Assembly (NCBI RefSeq): GCF_007741535.1
Contig: NZ_CP036525.1
Coordinates: forward strand, 1,674,001 to 1,738,000
Length of the DNA stretch: 64,000 nucleotides
Source: Rubripirellula lacrimiformis
Lineage (GTDB): Bacteria > Planctomycetota > Planctomycetia > Pirellulales > Pirellulaceae
Reading direction: 5' to 3'
A program made the translations under genes and the position numbers. Of this stretch, positions 28,856 through 39,000 are shown piece by piece (position 1 is the first letter of the stretch; every line of letters begins with the position of its first letter). The notes beneath the pieces are model-generated. The model saw nothing but the letters and a program-made list of their open reading frames with translations, searched no databases and was not told the DNA's origin.

Positions 28856-30511
28856 GTGAATGATTCAGCGGATCCGCCCTCGCATTATCGCTGGGCTCGA
28901 CCGGGCGACATCAACGCCTTCTTTGGGTTGATGTTGGACAACGTCGCCGGTCTGTTGCTGATGGTCGGTCTGTTGGCTGGATTCGGGTTCCCCGTTGATT
29001 TTGCCGTCTCGGCGATGGTCCCGGGCACTGCCTTGGGTGTGCTGATCGGTGACTTGGCGTTCTTTGCGTTGGCATTTCGTTTGGCTCGCAAAACTGGACG
29101 CGATGACGTCACGGCGATGCCGTTGGGGTTGGATACACCGTCGACTTTCGGGATCGTGTTGTTCGTGCTGGGGCCATCGTTCCTGCAAGGCCAAGCGATG
29201 GGGTTGGATCCGACGGCGGCTGCCTATCGGACTTGGCACATCGGGATCTGGTGCATCGTGCTAAGCGGTGTGTTGAAGTTCGCGCTGGCGCCGGCGACCA
29301 ATTGGGTGCGGCGCAGCATTCCGCGGGCCGGTCTGTTGGGATCGTTGGCGGCGATCGCGCTGGTGTTGATCAGTTTCTTTCCGCTGATGGAAATCCTGGG
29401 CCATCCGCTGCCGGGCATGTTGGCGTTGGTGATCGTGTTGACCAGTTTGGTCGGTCGCATTCCCCTGCCCGGTCGCACGCCGGGGACATTGGGCGCGTTG
29501 ATTGTCGCAGGCATCGTTTACTATGCGTTGTGTTTTGTTTCCGGTTCGGGGTACGTGTTGCCTGAACCTGTCGCGGTGAATTGGTTCCCGATCCGGTGGA
29601 TGGAAAGTTGGCAATTCGCATGGCTGGCCAATTTCGGCGACGCCCTGCCCTACCTTCCCATCGCGATGCCGTTTGCGATTGGGACCGTGGTTGGTGGCAT
29701 CGACTGTACCGAAAGCGCGGTGGCCGCCGGCGATACCTATGACACGCGGACGGTTGTGGGCATCGAAGCGCTGGCGACCTTGCTGGCCGGATTGTCGGGT
29801 GGTGTGATTCAGACCACGCCCTACATCGGACACCCGGCGTACAAGGCGATGGGTGGCAGGGCGGCGTACGTTTTGGGCACCGCTGTGTTAGTCGGTTCGG
29901 CCGGTTTGATCGGGTACTTCGGTTGGCTCAATGCGTGGATCCCCGCACCGGTGGTCTATCCGATCTTGGTGTTTATAGGACTGGAGATCACCGCACAAAG
30001 TTTTCTAGCAACGCCGCGTCGACACTTCGCCGCCGTGGCATTGGCGTGTTTGCCTGCGCTGGCATTCTTGGCGATCAATTTGCCGTCGCGAATCTTGGGG
30101 GATCAATCCCTGAAGTCGGCGGGGATCGGGATCGACACGCTGGCGGACGAGGGGCTGCGACATGATCTGCAGACGCTGACGATGCTGAGCAGTGGTTTCA
30201 TTCTGACCAGCCTGTTGTGGGCCTGGACGTTGGCCGCTGCGATCGATCGGCGGCTGGTGTTGGCGGCCAAGGTTCTAGCGTTGGCGGGCGTGTTGACCTT
30301 GTTCGGTGTGATGCATTCGCCGTTGGTGGGAAGCCGTCTGTTTCTGCCCTACGGTCCGGAAGCCTGGGGCGACTTGGTGTTGGACGCGGCCAACCGAAAA
30401 TACGTGCTGGAGTTCGCAGCCGGCTATTTTGCCTCGTCCGCGTTGCTGTTCGCATGGTCGTTCCTGCCGACGATCGGGCCGCCGCTTGAATCGGATTCGG
30501 AACACGAGTGA
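28856..30511 (+). CDS. Nucleobase-type permease (NCS2/AzgA-like)
   Basis: A 551-residue protein with about 12 or more hydrophobic helices. It starts at GTG (GTGAATGATTC). The opening RWARPGDINAFFGLMLDNVA and the conserved core GGIDCTESAVAAGDTYDTRT, LATLLAGLSGGVIQTTPYIG and HPAYKAMGGRAAY follow the pattern of the AzgA branch of purine/xanthine permeases, where an acidic residue and SxG-type loops bind the base. Substrate is not certain; the family also includes uracil, xanthine and, more distantly, sulphate carriers. No purine-catabolism gene is adjacent. Confidence 0.75.
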   Translation: MNDSADPPSHYRWARPGDINAFFGLMLDNVAGLLLMVGLLAGFGFPVDFAVSAMVPGTALGVLIGDLAFFALAFRLARKTGRDDVTAMPLGLDTPSTFGIVLFVLGPSFLQGQAMGLDPTAAAYRTWHIGIWCIVLSGVLKFALAPATNWVRRSIPRAGLLGSLAAIALVLISFFPLMEILGHPLPGMLALVIVLTSLVGRIPLPGRTPGTLGALIVAGIVYYALCFVSGSGYVLPEPVAVNWFPIRWMESWQFAWLANFGDALPYLPIAMPFAIGTVVGGIDCTESAVAAGDTYDTRTVVGIEALATLLAGLSGGVIQTTPYIGHPAYKAMGGRAAYVLGTAVLVGSAGLIGYFGWLNAWIPAPVVYPILVFIGLEITAQSFLATPRRHFAAVALACLPALAFLAINLPSRILGDQSLKSAGIGIDTLADEGLRHDLQTLTMLSSGFILTSLLWAWTLAAAIDRRLVLAAKVLALAGVLTLFGVMHSPLVGSRLFLPYGPEAWGDLVLDAANRKYVLEFAAGYFASSALLFAWSFLPTIGPPLESDSEHE

Positions 30512-30589
30512 AAACAGGTTCAACCACCCTCAGCAGCCCAAACCAGGCCGGGGGCAACTGCGATCTAAACGAGTGATCGAAACGGGCGA

Positions 30590-31621
30590 TCAGGCGAACA
30601 GGTCGCGGCCCCGGTTCAGCGGCGCCGCGACCGCGATCAATTCCGAGTCGCCTGGAAGTTGCTCGATCAATTGGTCGGCCTCGCTTTGGCTTTGGCACCA
30701 CACGAAAACGCCGGGCCCCCAACTGCTCTGTCCGATTCCGCCAACGCCACCTTGGTGGTCGGCTAGGCGGGTCAAGTTTTCAATCAACTCGGTGACGGGC
30801 CTGCCATGGTACGGGCCGCCTTGGACGTCGGCGAACAGCATCCCGCTGGCGTGATTGTATCGCTGGACCGAATCGCTGAACCGGGCGAAGTCGGCGGACT
30901 CGGCAGCTGGCAAGATTTCGCATTGCAGGATTTCCAGCAGTTGGGACCGGCGCTCGCCCGCGGCAGATTCCAATGCCGCAAACTGCTGTTGTTCGGCGTC
31001 GCCGCTGATTGTTTCCATCGGTCGGCGCGGTTTCAATACGATGGCTCGCCAAGCGGTGGGCAGTTCGATCCGCTGTTGAACCGGGTTCAGGTCCGTCGGC
31101 GATTCGGCGTTTTCGAAAATCATGCCGCCGCCAAAGTAACCATGGACACCCACCGCGGATCGTTTGCCACGATCCGCGACGTCCACCGCGATGGACCTAG
31201 GGTCCAAATCCAGATTCAAAAAACAGCAAAGTGCTTCGGCGATCGCAAGCGAGGTCTGCGTGCCGCTGCCCAGCCCGCAGTGCGACGGCGGCAACCGCAT
31301 CGCTTCGATGCGAACCGTTGGCAAAGCGTCGCCGCCAATGTGATCGATCAGGCGGTGGGCGATCTCGGTCGCCCGGGTCGCGATTGTGTCGCTGGCCCCG
31401 AACACGCCGTCTGCGGCGATTCGAATCTCGGTGGCGGGGGCGTCCACCATCACACCCATGCCGCCGAAGGGGGCGACGGTATCGAGTAGACCAAAGTGCA
31501 GTCGGGCACCGGTGATCACACGGACGCAGCGTCGCTTGGACGTGCGTTTGCCGCCGATGATTTCAGCGGACGTTTCAGGATCGTGTGATTCCGGACGCTG
31601 TGATTCAGGCGAGTCGTTCAT
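30590..31621 (-). CDS. Beta-ribofuranosylaminobenzene 5'-phosphate synthase (GHMP superfamily)
   Basis: A 343-residue protein. It begins, after a polar tail of about 30 residues, with VRVITGARLHFGLLDTVAPF, and has the GHMP loop LPPSHCGLGSGTQTSLAIAE. It continues with SAVGVHGYFGGGMIFENA, KPRRPMETISGDAEQQQF and GVGGIGQSSWGPGVFVW. These are the marks of beta-RFAP synthase, which joins p-aminobenzoate to PRPP with loss of CO2 in the first committed step of tetrahydromethanopterin synthesis. Its start overlaps the DUF447 gene by 17 bp, and pabA lies just before that. C1 transfer through this cofactor is known in planctomycetes. Confidence 0.9.
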   Translation of the reverse strand: MNDSPESQRPESHDPETSAEIIGGKRTSKRRCVRVITGARLHFGLLDTVAPFGGMGVMVDAPATEIRIAADGVFGASDTIATRATEIAHRLIDHIGGDALPTVRIEAMRLPPSHCGLGSGTQTSLAIAEALCCFLNLDLDPRSIAVDVADRGKRSAVGVHGYFGGGMIFENAESPTDLNPVQQRIELPTAWRAIVLKPRRPMETISGDAEQQQFAALESAAGERRSQLLEILQCEILPAAESADFARFSDSVQRYNHASGMLFADVQGGPYHGRPVTELIENLTRLADHQGGVGGIGQSSWGPGVFVWCQSQSEADQLIEQLPGDSELIAVAAPLNRGRDLFA

Positions 31622-32198
31622 CGATAGTCCTTCGCAGCAATTCGAAGGCCTCCTGTTCGGCCGGTCCTGCCGTTTTGTCGATCAGGGGTGTCAGCCGGCG
31701 CAGTTCATGGCGAATTTCGTCGGCCGGCAAAATATGCGTGCGAGTTGCCAAAATCGCGGCCTCCAAAACCGCATGTTTGGCTCGATTGAATCCAAAGAAC
31801 GGACGAACGATCTGGCTCTGGATCACTTGGCAAACCATCTCGCTGCGCAAGTCGTCGTGTTGGATCGAATCGGCTTGGACGGCGAACCAGCGATGGCAGT
31901 CGTTCAGCGGCCACCAATCGGTACTGTCCAATTGCCGTACCAGGCTGGCAACCTGCGCGTCGTCAACCGAACCAACTGCGGCTTGGGCGATCAGTCGTGC
32001 GTCATCAGTCACATGGATGACCGCGACCTTGGTTTCCAACAGATTGCCGAACGTGCGTGACGAAACAAATGGACGCAAAGTGAACGTGATTTGCGTCGGG
32101 TCATTGCCGGTCAGGTCGCCCTGGACGATGGGGCCCATCGGTGCCAGGTTCACTCGCCCGTCACGATCCACCGTAGTGACAATCGATTCTAGTATCAC
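31605..32198 (-). CDS. DUF447 family protein (methanopterin-associated, FMN-binding-like)
   Basis: A 197-residue protein starting at GTG, with its start overlapping the pabA stop as GTGA. The N-terminus ILESIVTTVDRDGRVNLAPM, then GPIVQGD, RPFVSSRTFGNL and VIHVTDD resembles split-barrel flavin-reductase-like folds. This is the DUF447 family, which in methanogens and methylotrophs repeatedly sits with tetrahydromethanopterin genes. WPLNDCHRWFAVQ and FFGFNRAKHAVLEAAILATR are further conserved stretches. Its exact reaction is unknown. Tight coupling to pabA and beta-RFAP synthase supports a role in the same pathway. Confidence 0.82.
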   Translation of the reverse strand: MILESIVTTVDRDGRVNLAPMGPIVQGDLTGNDPTQITFTLRPFVSSRTFGNLLETKVAVIHVTDDARLIAQAAVGSVDDAQVASLVRQLDSTDWWPLNDCHRWFAVQADSIQHDDLRSEMVCQVIQSQIVRPFFGFNRAKHAVLEAAILATRTHILPADEIRHELRRLTPLIDKTAGPAEQEAFELLRRTIDERLA

Positions 32199-32797
32199 GG
32201 CGCTGTCGATGGCTGGGGATGGTCCTGGGTGCTGCGGACGATGGCGATGAAGTTATCGATCATTTTAGCACCATGATCCGACAGCACAGATTCGGGGTGA
32301 AATTGCATCCCGAACACGGGCCGGTCGCGGTGTCGAATGCCCATGATGACGCCGTCGGCGGTGGTTGCCGTGACCGACAACGGTGCTGGGATGGTGCTGG
32401 GATCGATGGCCAGCGAATGGTACCGCCCGACACGCATCGGGGACGGGCAGTCAGCAAAAATACCCTGCCCATCGTGGTCGATCAGGCTGGCAATCCCATG
32501 CATCGGTCCGCATCGATCCACCACGCCGCCAAACGCGACCGCGATGCTTTGGTGACCCAAACAGACTCCCAAGATCGGAATTTCGGCCGACAGTTCGCGG
32601 ATCACTTTGACCGAGCATCCGGCATCTTCGGGACGCCTGGGCCCCGGCGAAACCACGATCGCATCGGGTGCCAATTGACGGCACCGGGCGACGTCGATCT
32701 GGTCGCTGCGGATCACCTGCGTGGGGCATCCGGATCGACGAAAGTACCTGGCCAAGTTGTGGACGAACGAATCGTAGTTGTCGAGCAGTAGGATCAC
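32195..32797 (-). CDS. pabA: Glutamine amidotransferase subunit of p-aminobenzoate/anthranilate synthase
   Basis: A 200-residue class I glutamine amidotransferase starting at GTG. The N-terminus ILLLDNYDSFVHNLARYF, SPGPRRPEDAG, the nucleophile elbow GVCLGHQSIAVAFGG with its Cys, and the His-Glu pair in FGMQFHPESVL form the expected triad. It hydrolyses glutamine and passes ammonia to a PabB or TrpE partner, which is not in the window. Sequence alone does not separate PabA from TrpG. Here the next genes use pABA for methanopterin, so PabA is the better name. It follows the second exbD by 11 bp. Confidence 0.88.
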   Translation of the reverse strand: MILLLDNYDSFVHNLARYFRRSGCPTQVIRSDQIDVARCRQLAPDAIVVSPGPRRPEDAGCSVKVIRELSAEIPILGVCLGHQSIAVAFGGVVDRCGPMHGIASLIDHDGQGIFADCPSPMRVGRYHSLAIDPSTIPAPLSVTATTADGVIMGIRHRDRPVFGMQFHPESVLSDHGAKMIDNFIAIVRSTQDHPQPSTAP

Positions 32798-32808
32798 GAT
32801 CGACAGGC

Positions 32809-33279
32809 CTAGCGGCGCGGCTTGGCGAATTTGATCTTCTCGATCAGCTTGACGACCTGGTCGCCGTCTTTGTAGCCGCTGACAGCCGTGATGGCTTCGA
32901 TGACGTACTCGTAACGCAGGTTATAGTCAGTGTCGATCTCCAGTTCGGGGCCTTCATCCCCAGCGACGGGAGCATTGCCACCGATCATTCCCACCACATT
33001 GCCACGCAGTTTGTCGAAATCGGTACCCAGGTCGATTTCGTTCATCGACATTGACGTTAGTTTGCCCGCGTCGTCGGCTCGCAATCTTAGTTTCAGCGGT
33101 AGGTCGGTCGGGTCTGATGCGCTGCCACCGGCTAGCGGCATGCGAACGCTAAAGTCGCCTTCGAGTTCGACGATCTTGAAGGTCATGACAAAGAAGATCA
33201 GCAGCAGAAAGACAATGTCGATCATGCTGGTCATGTTCAGTTCGTTCTTCTGACGTTCTTCACGGTTGCGAATCTTCAT
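32809..33279 (-). CDS. ExbD/TolR-type biopolymer transport protein (second copy)
   Basis: A 156-residue protein with a short basic N-terminus, one membrane helix and a periplasmic domain. ELNMTSMIDIVFLLLIFFVM contains the conserved Asp that carries protons in ExbD/TolR/MotB. The periplasmic part ends with YEYVIEAITAVSGYKDGDQV, close to the usual ExbD C-terminus. Its start overlaps the first exbD stop (33276-33279), so both are made together, and pabA follows 11 bp later. Confidence 0.88.
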   Translation of the reverse strand: MKIRNREERQKNELNMTSMIDIVFLLLIFFVMTFKIVELEGDFSVRMPLAGGSASDPTDLPLKLRLRADDAGKLTSMSMNEIDLGTDFDKLRGNVVGMIGGNAPVAGDEGPELEIDTDYNLRYEYVIEAITAVSGYKDGDQVVKLIEKIKFAKPRR

Positions 33280-33713
33280 GAACGATCCTCCTTCACACGC
33301 AGTGCAAAGTTTTCGAGTTGCTGTTCTTGGGCAACCCGGATGATTTCTTGGACATCGCCGGCTGCGGTGTCTTTGTGGGCGCGGATCACGATGTTGGCGT
33401 CACCGATTGATTTTCCTTCGGCCTTGATCACCGAAATTTCGCGGTTCAAGCCGATTCGCAGCGTTTCGGCGGTGTAGTCTTCCCCGCCCAAAATGATCTC
33501 GCCGTCCTTCGCCACGTGCAGCACGATGGGGAATTCCAGCGGGACTTCGGGCGGTTTGACCAATTGGCTGCTAGGCAGCTTCACGCGATCGTTCGATTCG
33601 GTCTGCGCGAAGTTGATCAGCACCATGAAAAAGGCGATCAACTGGAACGTCATGTCGATCATCGGCGTCAGGTCGCCTTCGGCTAGATCGACATTGGTTT
33701 TCTTGACACGCAT
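33276..33713 (-). CDS. ExbD/TolR-type biopolymer transport protein (first copy)
   Basis: A 145-residue protein with the arrangement of the next gene: VDLAEGDLTPMIDMTFQLIA holds the membrane Asp, and the helix runs on to FFMVLINFAQ. The periplasmic domain has EIILGGEDYTAETL and IVIRAHKDTAAGDVQEIIRV, the usual ExbD end. Two different ExbD proteins beside one ExbB suggest a heteromeric motor. Confidence 0.9.
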   Translation of the reverse strand: MRVKKTNVDLAEGDLTPMIDMTFQLIAFFMVLINFAQTESNDRVKLPSSQLVKPPEVPLEFPIVLHVAKDGEIILGGEDYTAETLRIGLNREISVIKAEGKSIGDANIVIRAHKDTAAGDVQEIIRVAQEQQLENFALRVKEDRS

Positions 33714-33767
33714 CGGTTCGTTCGCCAGTTACCAGAGCTATTGGGAAAGTGAAGCCGCCAAGACCGA

Positions 33768-34655
33768 CTACTTTTTGACCGCTTGGGGTTGGACATCTTC
33801 AAACCGGCTCATCAAGTTTTCGCTGGTGACGCCGACTTCCAACAACAAACGGGAAACCCGGTTACGCAGGATGTTGTAGGCCGCGATTGCGGGAATCGCG
33901 ACGGCCAGTCCAACCAGTGTGGTGAACAACGCCGTCGAAATACCTGCAGCCAAGTCAGCCGGCTTCGGGGTCGATCCGCCAAGTGCGATCACTTGGAACG
34001 ACGAAATCATCCCTTGGACCGTTCCAAACAAACCGATCATGGGGCTCAGGTTGCCGATCAAAGCCATGTAGCTGAGCCGGTGTTCCAGCTTCATGCTTTC
34101 CTCTTCGCCGACTTCCTGCATTCCTTCCAAAGCCTTGTTGTAACCACGGCTCAGCTTGGCCAACCCGGCCGACAAGACCTGTCCCAAAACCGATTCGTCG
34201 GTTCGAGCCATGTCGTAGGCGCCTTGGAAATCTTTTTCGTTCAGCCGTTCTTCGAAACTATCCACCAGTTCCTGCGGGCACAGCGTGTCGCGTCGGGCCG
34301 CCAACATGTTCATCACGAACAGCGACACGAGGGTCACCGACAGCGCCAAAAAGATCAGCAGGTAACCGAGCCCCAGCGAATCGTAAGTCCACTTCAACAG
34401 GTTTTGGCTTTTCTTGGGCGCGGCAGCATCGTCGCCATTCGCATCCGCATTGCCGTTGTCGTCGGCAACCGGCTGGTCGACGGGGCCATCGACGGCTTCG
34501 TCAACCATCTCGGGCACATCGCCAAATTCCGCCGCCGCATCGTCTTGTGCGACCGCGATGTTGGCGATGGTGAATGGAGTGGCCAGAGCGACCAACAGGA
34601 TGATCGGGCAAATGAGACTGGACATGCCAGTTCGCGAACCGCAGGCAACGGACAT
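33768..34655 (-). CDS. ExbB/TolQ/MotA-family proton channel protein with exported N-terminal region
   Basis: A 295-residue protein from the ATG at 34655. It starts with a hydrophobic signal-like segment (LICPIILLVALATPFTIANI), an acidic Asp/Ala-rich stretch of about 50 residues, then three membrane helices. The ExbB core is clear: YMALIGNLSPMIGLFGTVQG, MISSFQVIALGG and AGISTALFTTLVGLAVAIPA. Together with ExbD it would turn the proton gradient into mechanical work across the envelope. The extra N-terminal region is common in planctomycete and Bacteroidetes versions. No TonB or Pal gene is present; TPR proteins stand upstream. Confidence 0.92.
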   Translation of the reverse strand: MSVACGSRTGMSSLICPIILLVALATPFTIANIAVAQDDAAAEFGDVPEMVDEAVDGPVDQPVADDNGNADANGDDAAAPKKSQNLLKWTYDSLGLGYLLIFLALSVTLVSLFVMNMLAARRDTLCPQELVDSFEERLNEKDFQGAYDMARTDESVLGQVLSAGLAKLSRGYNKALEGMQEVGEEESMKLEHRLSYMALIGNLSPMIGLFGTVQGMISSFQVIALGGSTPKPADLAAGISTALFTTLVGLAVAIPAIAAYNILRNRVSRLLLEVGVTSENLMSRFEDVQPQAVKK

Positions 34656-34844
34656 CAAAGAGTCTCTCCGAATCAGAGCGTGAAAGATGAGGGGGTTTCA
34701 ATTTTGGACGACGCGTTGTTCGACTCAGTCTGGTCCGAACAGGCTTGAACCTCTTCGAACCAGGATACTCTAGCAGTCCCCGAGTGACAGCCAGCGGCAA
34801 TCCACTGCCGCCAAAGTTCACGGGGCAAGCACGGGAAATGACGG

Positions 34845-35876
34845 TTACAAGGCGCCGGGGTAACGTTGTTGGAGTTCTTGGCGAGCTTCGGCAGCTCGTT
34901 CGGGTTTGCCCAATTGGGGCCACAGTTCGACCAGACGAAGCAATGCCTCGGCATGCGCGTCGGGTTGTCCGGAAAACATCAAATGGGTGTGCAGGTAGGC
35001 TAGCACCGATCCTTCGTCATCACCGGCGACCTCAAAACAAGCACCCTGTGCGTTGTAGATCCGGGCCCCCATTTCAATGTCGCTTGGATTCAGGTCGTCG
35101 ATCAGTTCATTGACCAGTTTTAGTCCCGCGTCGGCTTTGCCGCTTTGGGCCAACGCGACCGCTTTGCCTGCCTTCGACAGGTCCTTGGTTCGCAGGGTTT
35201 GCGGCGTCTGTGCACTGAGGTCAATGATCTTGTCGAACATTGCGATCGCCGCGTCGTTTTGGTCCTGGCGAACGGCCACCATCGCTTGCAGGTAGACCGA
35301 TTCGATCTTGGTGTCGGGCGATGCGGCCTGTTCCATGTATTTGTAATACTTCGTCGCTTCGCTGTAGTTGCCAAGCGCCAATGCTAGGTCGCCCAGCAAC
35401 TTCGCAGCATCGAATAGGTGCCACGAATCGCGATACTCGCCAATGAATCCGATCACCATCTTGGCGGCCGCGTCTTTGGGTTGACGTCCGGCCAGCGCCA
35501 GTTTGCCGTTACACAGCGCGTTGTAATACGCATAGTCGGCGGCGATGATCTTTCGCTTGATCGTCTTGGGATCCACCTTTTTCAGTTCTTCGATCGCTTG
35601 TTCGTATTGTCCATCGATCGCAAATTCACGTGCTTGGGTCAGCGCGCCTGGATCACCCTCGTAAAGAATCTTTTCGATGTCCGCGGCCAGAAAGGTTTCG
35701 GTGTTCGATCCCCGTTTGATCTGGACGCCTTTGGAACTGGTCTGGGCGACGGTCCCCGAAATGTTTTTGCCCGACGTGTCGTACAATCGGTCGGATTGGG
35801 CCGATGCAACGGATGCCATCGAGATCGACGATGCGATCCCCAAACAGATGCACAAGAATTTGGAAAACTGATTCAT
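34845..35876 (-). CDS. Exported TPR-repeat protein
   Basis: A 343-residue protein with a signal peptide (FLCICLGIASSISMASVASA). An SH3-like stretch follows (DTSGKNISGTVAQTSSKGVQ) and then TPR-like helix pairs from about residue 80: AREFAIDGQYEQAIEELKKV, KLLGDLALALGNYSEATKYY, AMVAVRQDQNDAAIAMFDKI and LVELWPQLGKPERAAEARQE. It should act in the periplasm as a scaffold. It is encoded between the large TPR protein and ExbB, so it probably works with the ExbB/ExbD motor. Confidence 0.82.
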   Translation of the reverse strand: MNQFSKFLCICLGIASSISMASVASAQSDRLYDTSGKNISGTVAQTSSKGVQIKRGSNTETFLAADIEKILYEGDPGALTQAREFAIDGQYEQAIEELKKVDPKTIKRKIIAADYAYYNALCNGKLALAGRQPKDAAAKMVIGFIGEYRDSWHLFDAAKLLGDLALALGNYSEATKYYKYMEQAASPDTKIESVYLQAMVAVRQDQNDAAIAMFDKIIDLSAQTPQTLRTKDLSKAGKAVALAQSGKADAGLKLVNELIDDLNPSDIEMGARIYNAQGACFEVAGDDEGSVLAYLHTHLMFSGQPDAHAEALLRLVELWPQLGKPERAAEARQELQQRYPGAL

Positions 35877-36032
35877 GAAAAGCGACCGTGGGTCGGATGC
35901 GTAGCTGGGTAAATGGATCGACAGAGCGAATCACGAAGGGCGTCACAAAGACGCTGCAGTGATGATTCGCTAGGTCACTGTGTCTCCTGGCACGGGTTGC
36001 CAGATGACTGAGTCGCCGCGCTGCTGTTTTCG

Positions 36033-39000
36033 CTAGGGCAATGGAGGAAGGCCCGCCGGGTTTTGCCCCAGATCTTTTTGGATCAGCCGCAGTAGCTGAT
36101 CGAATTTCTGGCGCTGAACCGGGCCGCCCAACTGGGGATACAACGCGGCAACTTTCGTGATGTCACTGACGGATTGTTCAATCACACTCTTTTGGTTGAT
36201 GGTTTTGCCCCACAGGTATCGGCACAGGGCGACGTGGTATCGGGCTTCGAAGAACGTGTCGCGAAACTCTTCTTTGGAACTGGTCAGCTGGCTGATTTTG
36301 CCCCAGCCCCAGATCACGTTCTTTTTCGTCTTGGGATCGGGACGACCGCCATTCAAAGCCGCCTTGAACGCGCTGCCAGCAAACTTCGGCGGCAACGTGG
36401 ATGCCCACTGTTCGTACGATTGAGCCGCTTCCATTTGGGCGTTTAGCATGTTGGGATTTTTACGAAGCAGCGGATCGATCGTATCGAGAGCTTGCTTGTA
36501 ATTGCCTAGCAAACGTTGGGCTCGGGCCAACTGATAGTCGACGGTCAGCGGTACGTCGTTCGAGTTCTTTTTCAGGCGTTCGAAGGTATCCGACGCGGTC
36601 GTCAGCAATTCGGCTGCCTGGCCGGTCGCTTTCTTGGTTCCTTCGCCCATCGCGGCTTCGGCCAACTGCATCACCGTTTGTCCGATCCACTGCAGCGTGG
36701 CGTCGTCCTGGGTGGTAGCGGAAATTCGTTCTAGGAAGATGCGGAACGCACCGATCAGTTTGTTCTTCTGTGCCGGGTCGGCGGTTTCAAGCTGTTGCCG
36801 AATGTCGGTTGCCATCCGCATGTAGATGGCGCTTAAGCGTTGGCTTGCGTCGTCGCCTTTGACACTTTCACGCAGCTTGTCCATCACATCGCTAGCTTCC
36901 TTGACCAGTTTGTCGGTGTCGCTTCCCGATGCAGTCATCTGTTGGACCAGTAAACTAAGCTGAGTGCTGTACAGGTCGCTTTCGAACGTGTCGTCTTTGA
37001 CGCCCAAACGCTGCGATACGGTGGCCGGTCCGTACTTGGGGCTGTTCATGATCTTCGATGCGTCCGCGGCGTTGTCGGATCGCAGATAGAGTTTGGCTAG
37101 AACCAAGGCCGCCTTCATCGCTTCTTCGTCGGCCAAGTTCCCGCTGATCGCGTCTAGCCCCGACTGAAGTTCGTCGATCGCTTGTTTTTGATATTCGAGG
37201 GCCTTCGTTTCATCTTTGTCCGCTCGTGCTTTGCCACTTTCTTGGTACAGGAACAACCCCAGCTTTCGTTGCATCAACGATCGTGTCGGGCTGGGCTGCA
37301 TCGCGTTGATTCGCGTGCGGGCATTGTCCCACTGTTGATCAAGCAACGCTAAATCAATCACCAAACGTTGAAAGATCGGCGTCTCTGCGTGCTGTGGCCA
37401 TACCGAAAGGGTAAAGTCCGCCAATTCGTTGACCTTCGAAATTAGGAACGGATTCGACGGGGAATCGACCAATAGGTTTTGCAGTGAACTGCGAGCGATC
37501 ATGGCGCCCTTCATGCCCATTTCAGTACCGGGCGAATTCTTTGCCAAGAACGTGCCCACGACGATCGCATCGCGGTAACGGCCGTCTTGATACTGCAGGA
37601 ACGCGGCAAGTTGGCGAGCGTTGTTGGCGACTTCGATATCCGAATCCATTTGGACCATCGACAGTCCACGACGCAGGATCTGGGACGCCAGGCTGCGATG
37701 TTCGGCTAGTTGTGTGGTCAGCGATTTTTGTTGATCGGCGTTCTTGTCTTTCACTGCCTGGTTCAACATCGTTTGGATGTTTTCGGCAGCTTGGTACAAA
37801 TCGATCGCCTTGGCGTAGGCGTCTTCTAGGCTGTCGGGATCTTCGGCGGTTGGCAGTTCAACGGCTTCGGTTTTGCCGGTGTCGATGCCTAGGTCCGCGA
37901 GCAATCGGTTCGTTTCGGCGATGTGATCGCCTTCGGATTTCGCGACCTTGTTCAGCAGTTGGCGGCCTTCGGACTCGGCCCGCTTGACGTCATTGGGTTT
38001 CAGGTTTTGGGTGTCTTTCGATTTCGCCAAGTACGACTTGGCCAGGTCCACCTGCAACTGCAACGCAGATGGTGTGCGGCGTTCATCGGGGCGCAGCGAA
38101 TCAACGATCGGTTGGACACGATCGATCGCCGTTTGGTACTTCGCCGGATCTTCGGCTAGCGACAAACGCACCAGCCCGCTGGCAGCTTGGAACTGCGAAT
38201 CGCGTAGTTCGGGGACATCGGGCGTTTCCAGCATCCGCAGAAAACTGTCCAGTGCCTGGGCCGAATTGCCCAGTTCTTCTTCGACCATTCCTCGACTTGC
38301 CAAGGCGTTGGCCCCGGGGGGGAAATCGTCGTATTTCTCGCTGAGGTCGGTGAACAATTTCAACGCTTGCTGAAGCTGTTCTTTGCCCTGTTTGCCGGGG
38401 TCCTTGAACGTCTTGGCAGCCTGCAACCGGGCTTCGCCGGCCATCGACATGCTTTGCAGGAACTCGCCCCGCAATTGGTCCCGCAGGTTGATCAGTTCGG
38501 GGTTGGCTTTGGCGTCAATTTTGGCCCCCCGCATCTGCTGCAGCTTTTCGCGATGCGTATCGACGATTGCGTCGAAGGTCGCGGCGGCGGATTCGTAGTT
38601 TTCGCGAGCCTGTTTCCGTTGATCGTCGCTAGCGTCCTTGGTCATCGCCAAAGTCGCCTGAAACATCTGCAGCGTGCCGAGCTTCAAACTGGCTTCGGAA
38701 TGACGGGGGTGCGTCCCCTGTTTCAAGAATTCGCTCAGTTCGGTGGTGGCGTCCTGGAGGTAGGCGCTGCGAGCGTCGGTGGCGCGGGACGCGCGGGCTG
38801 CGTCGATGTAAGTCTGTGCCTTTTCCAGTCGGACGGCTTTCTTGAATTCCCCATCGACGCCTGGATACTGGTCGATACGATCGAGATACTCCAACGCCGT
38901 GTCAAAGTACTTTGCCGATCGCAGCCGAGCCAAAAATGTTTCGGCCGGTTCGCCAGCGATGGTCGGTGCGGGCAACGAAAGCGTTCCCCAGACCACGGCG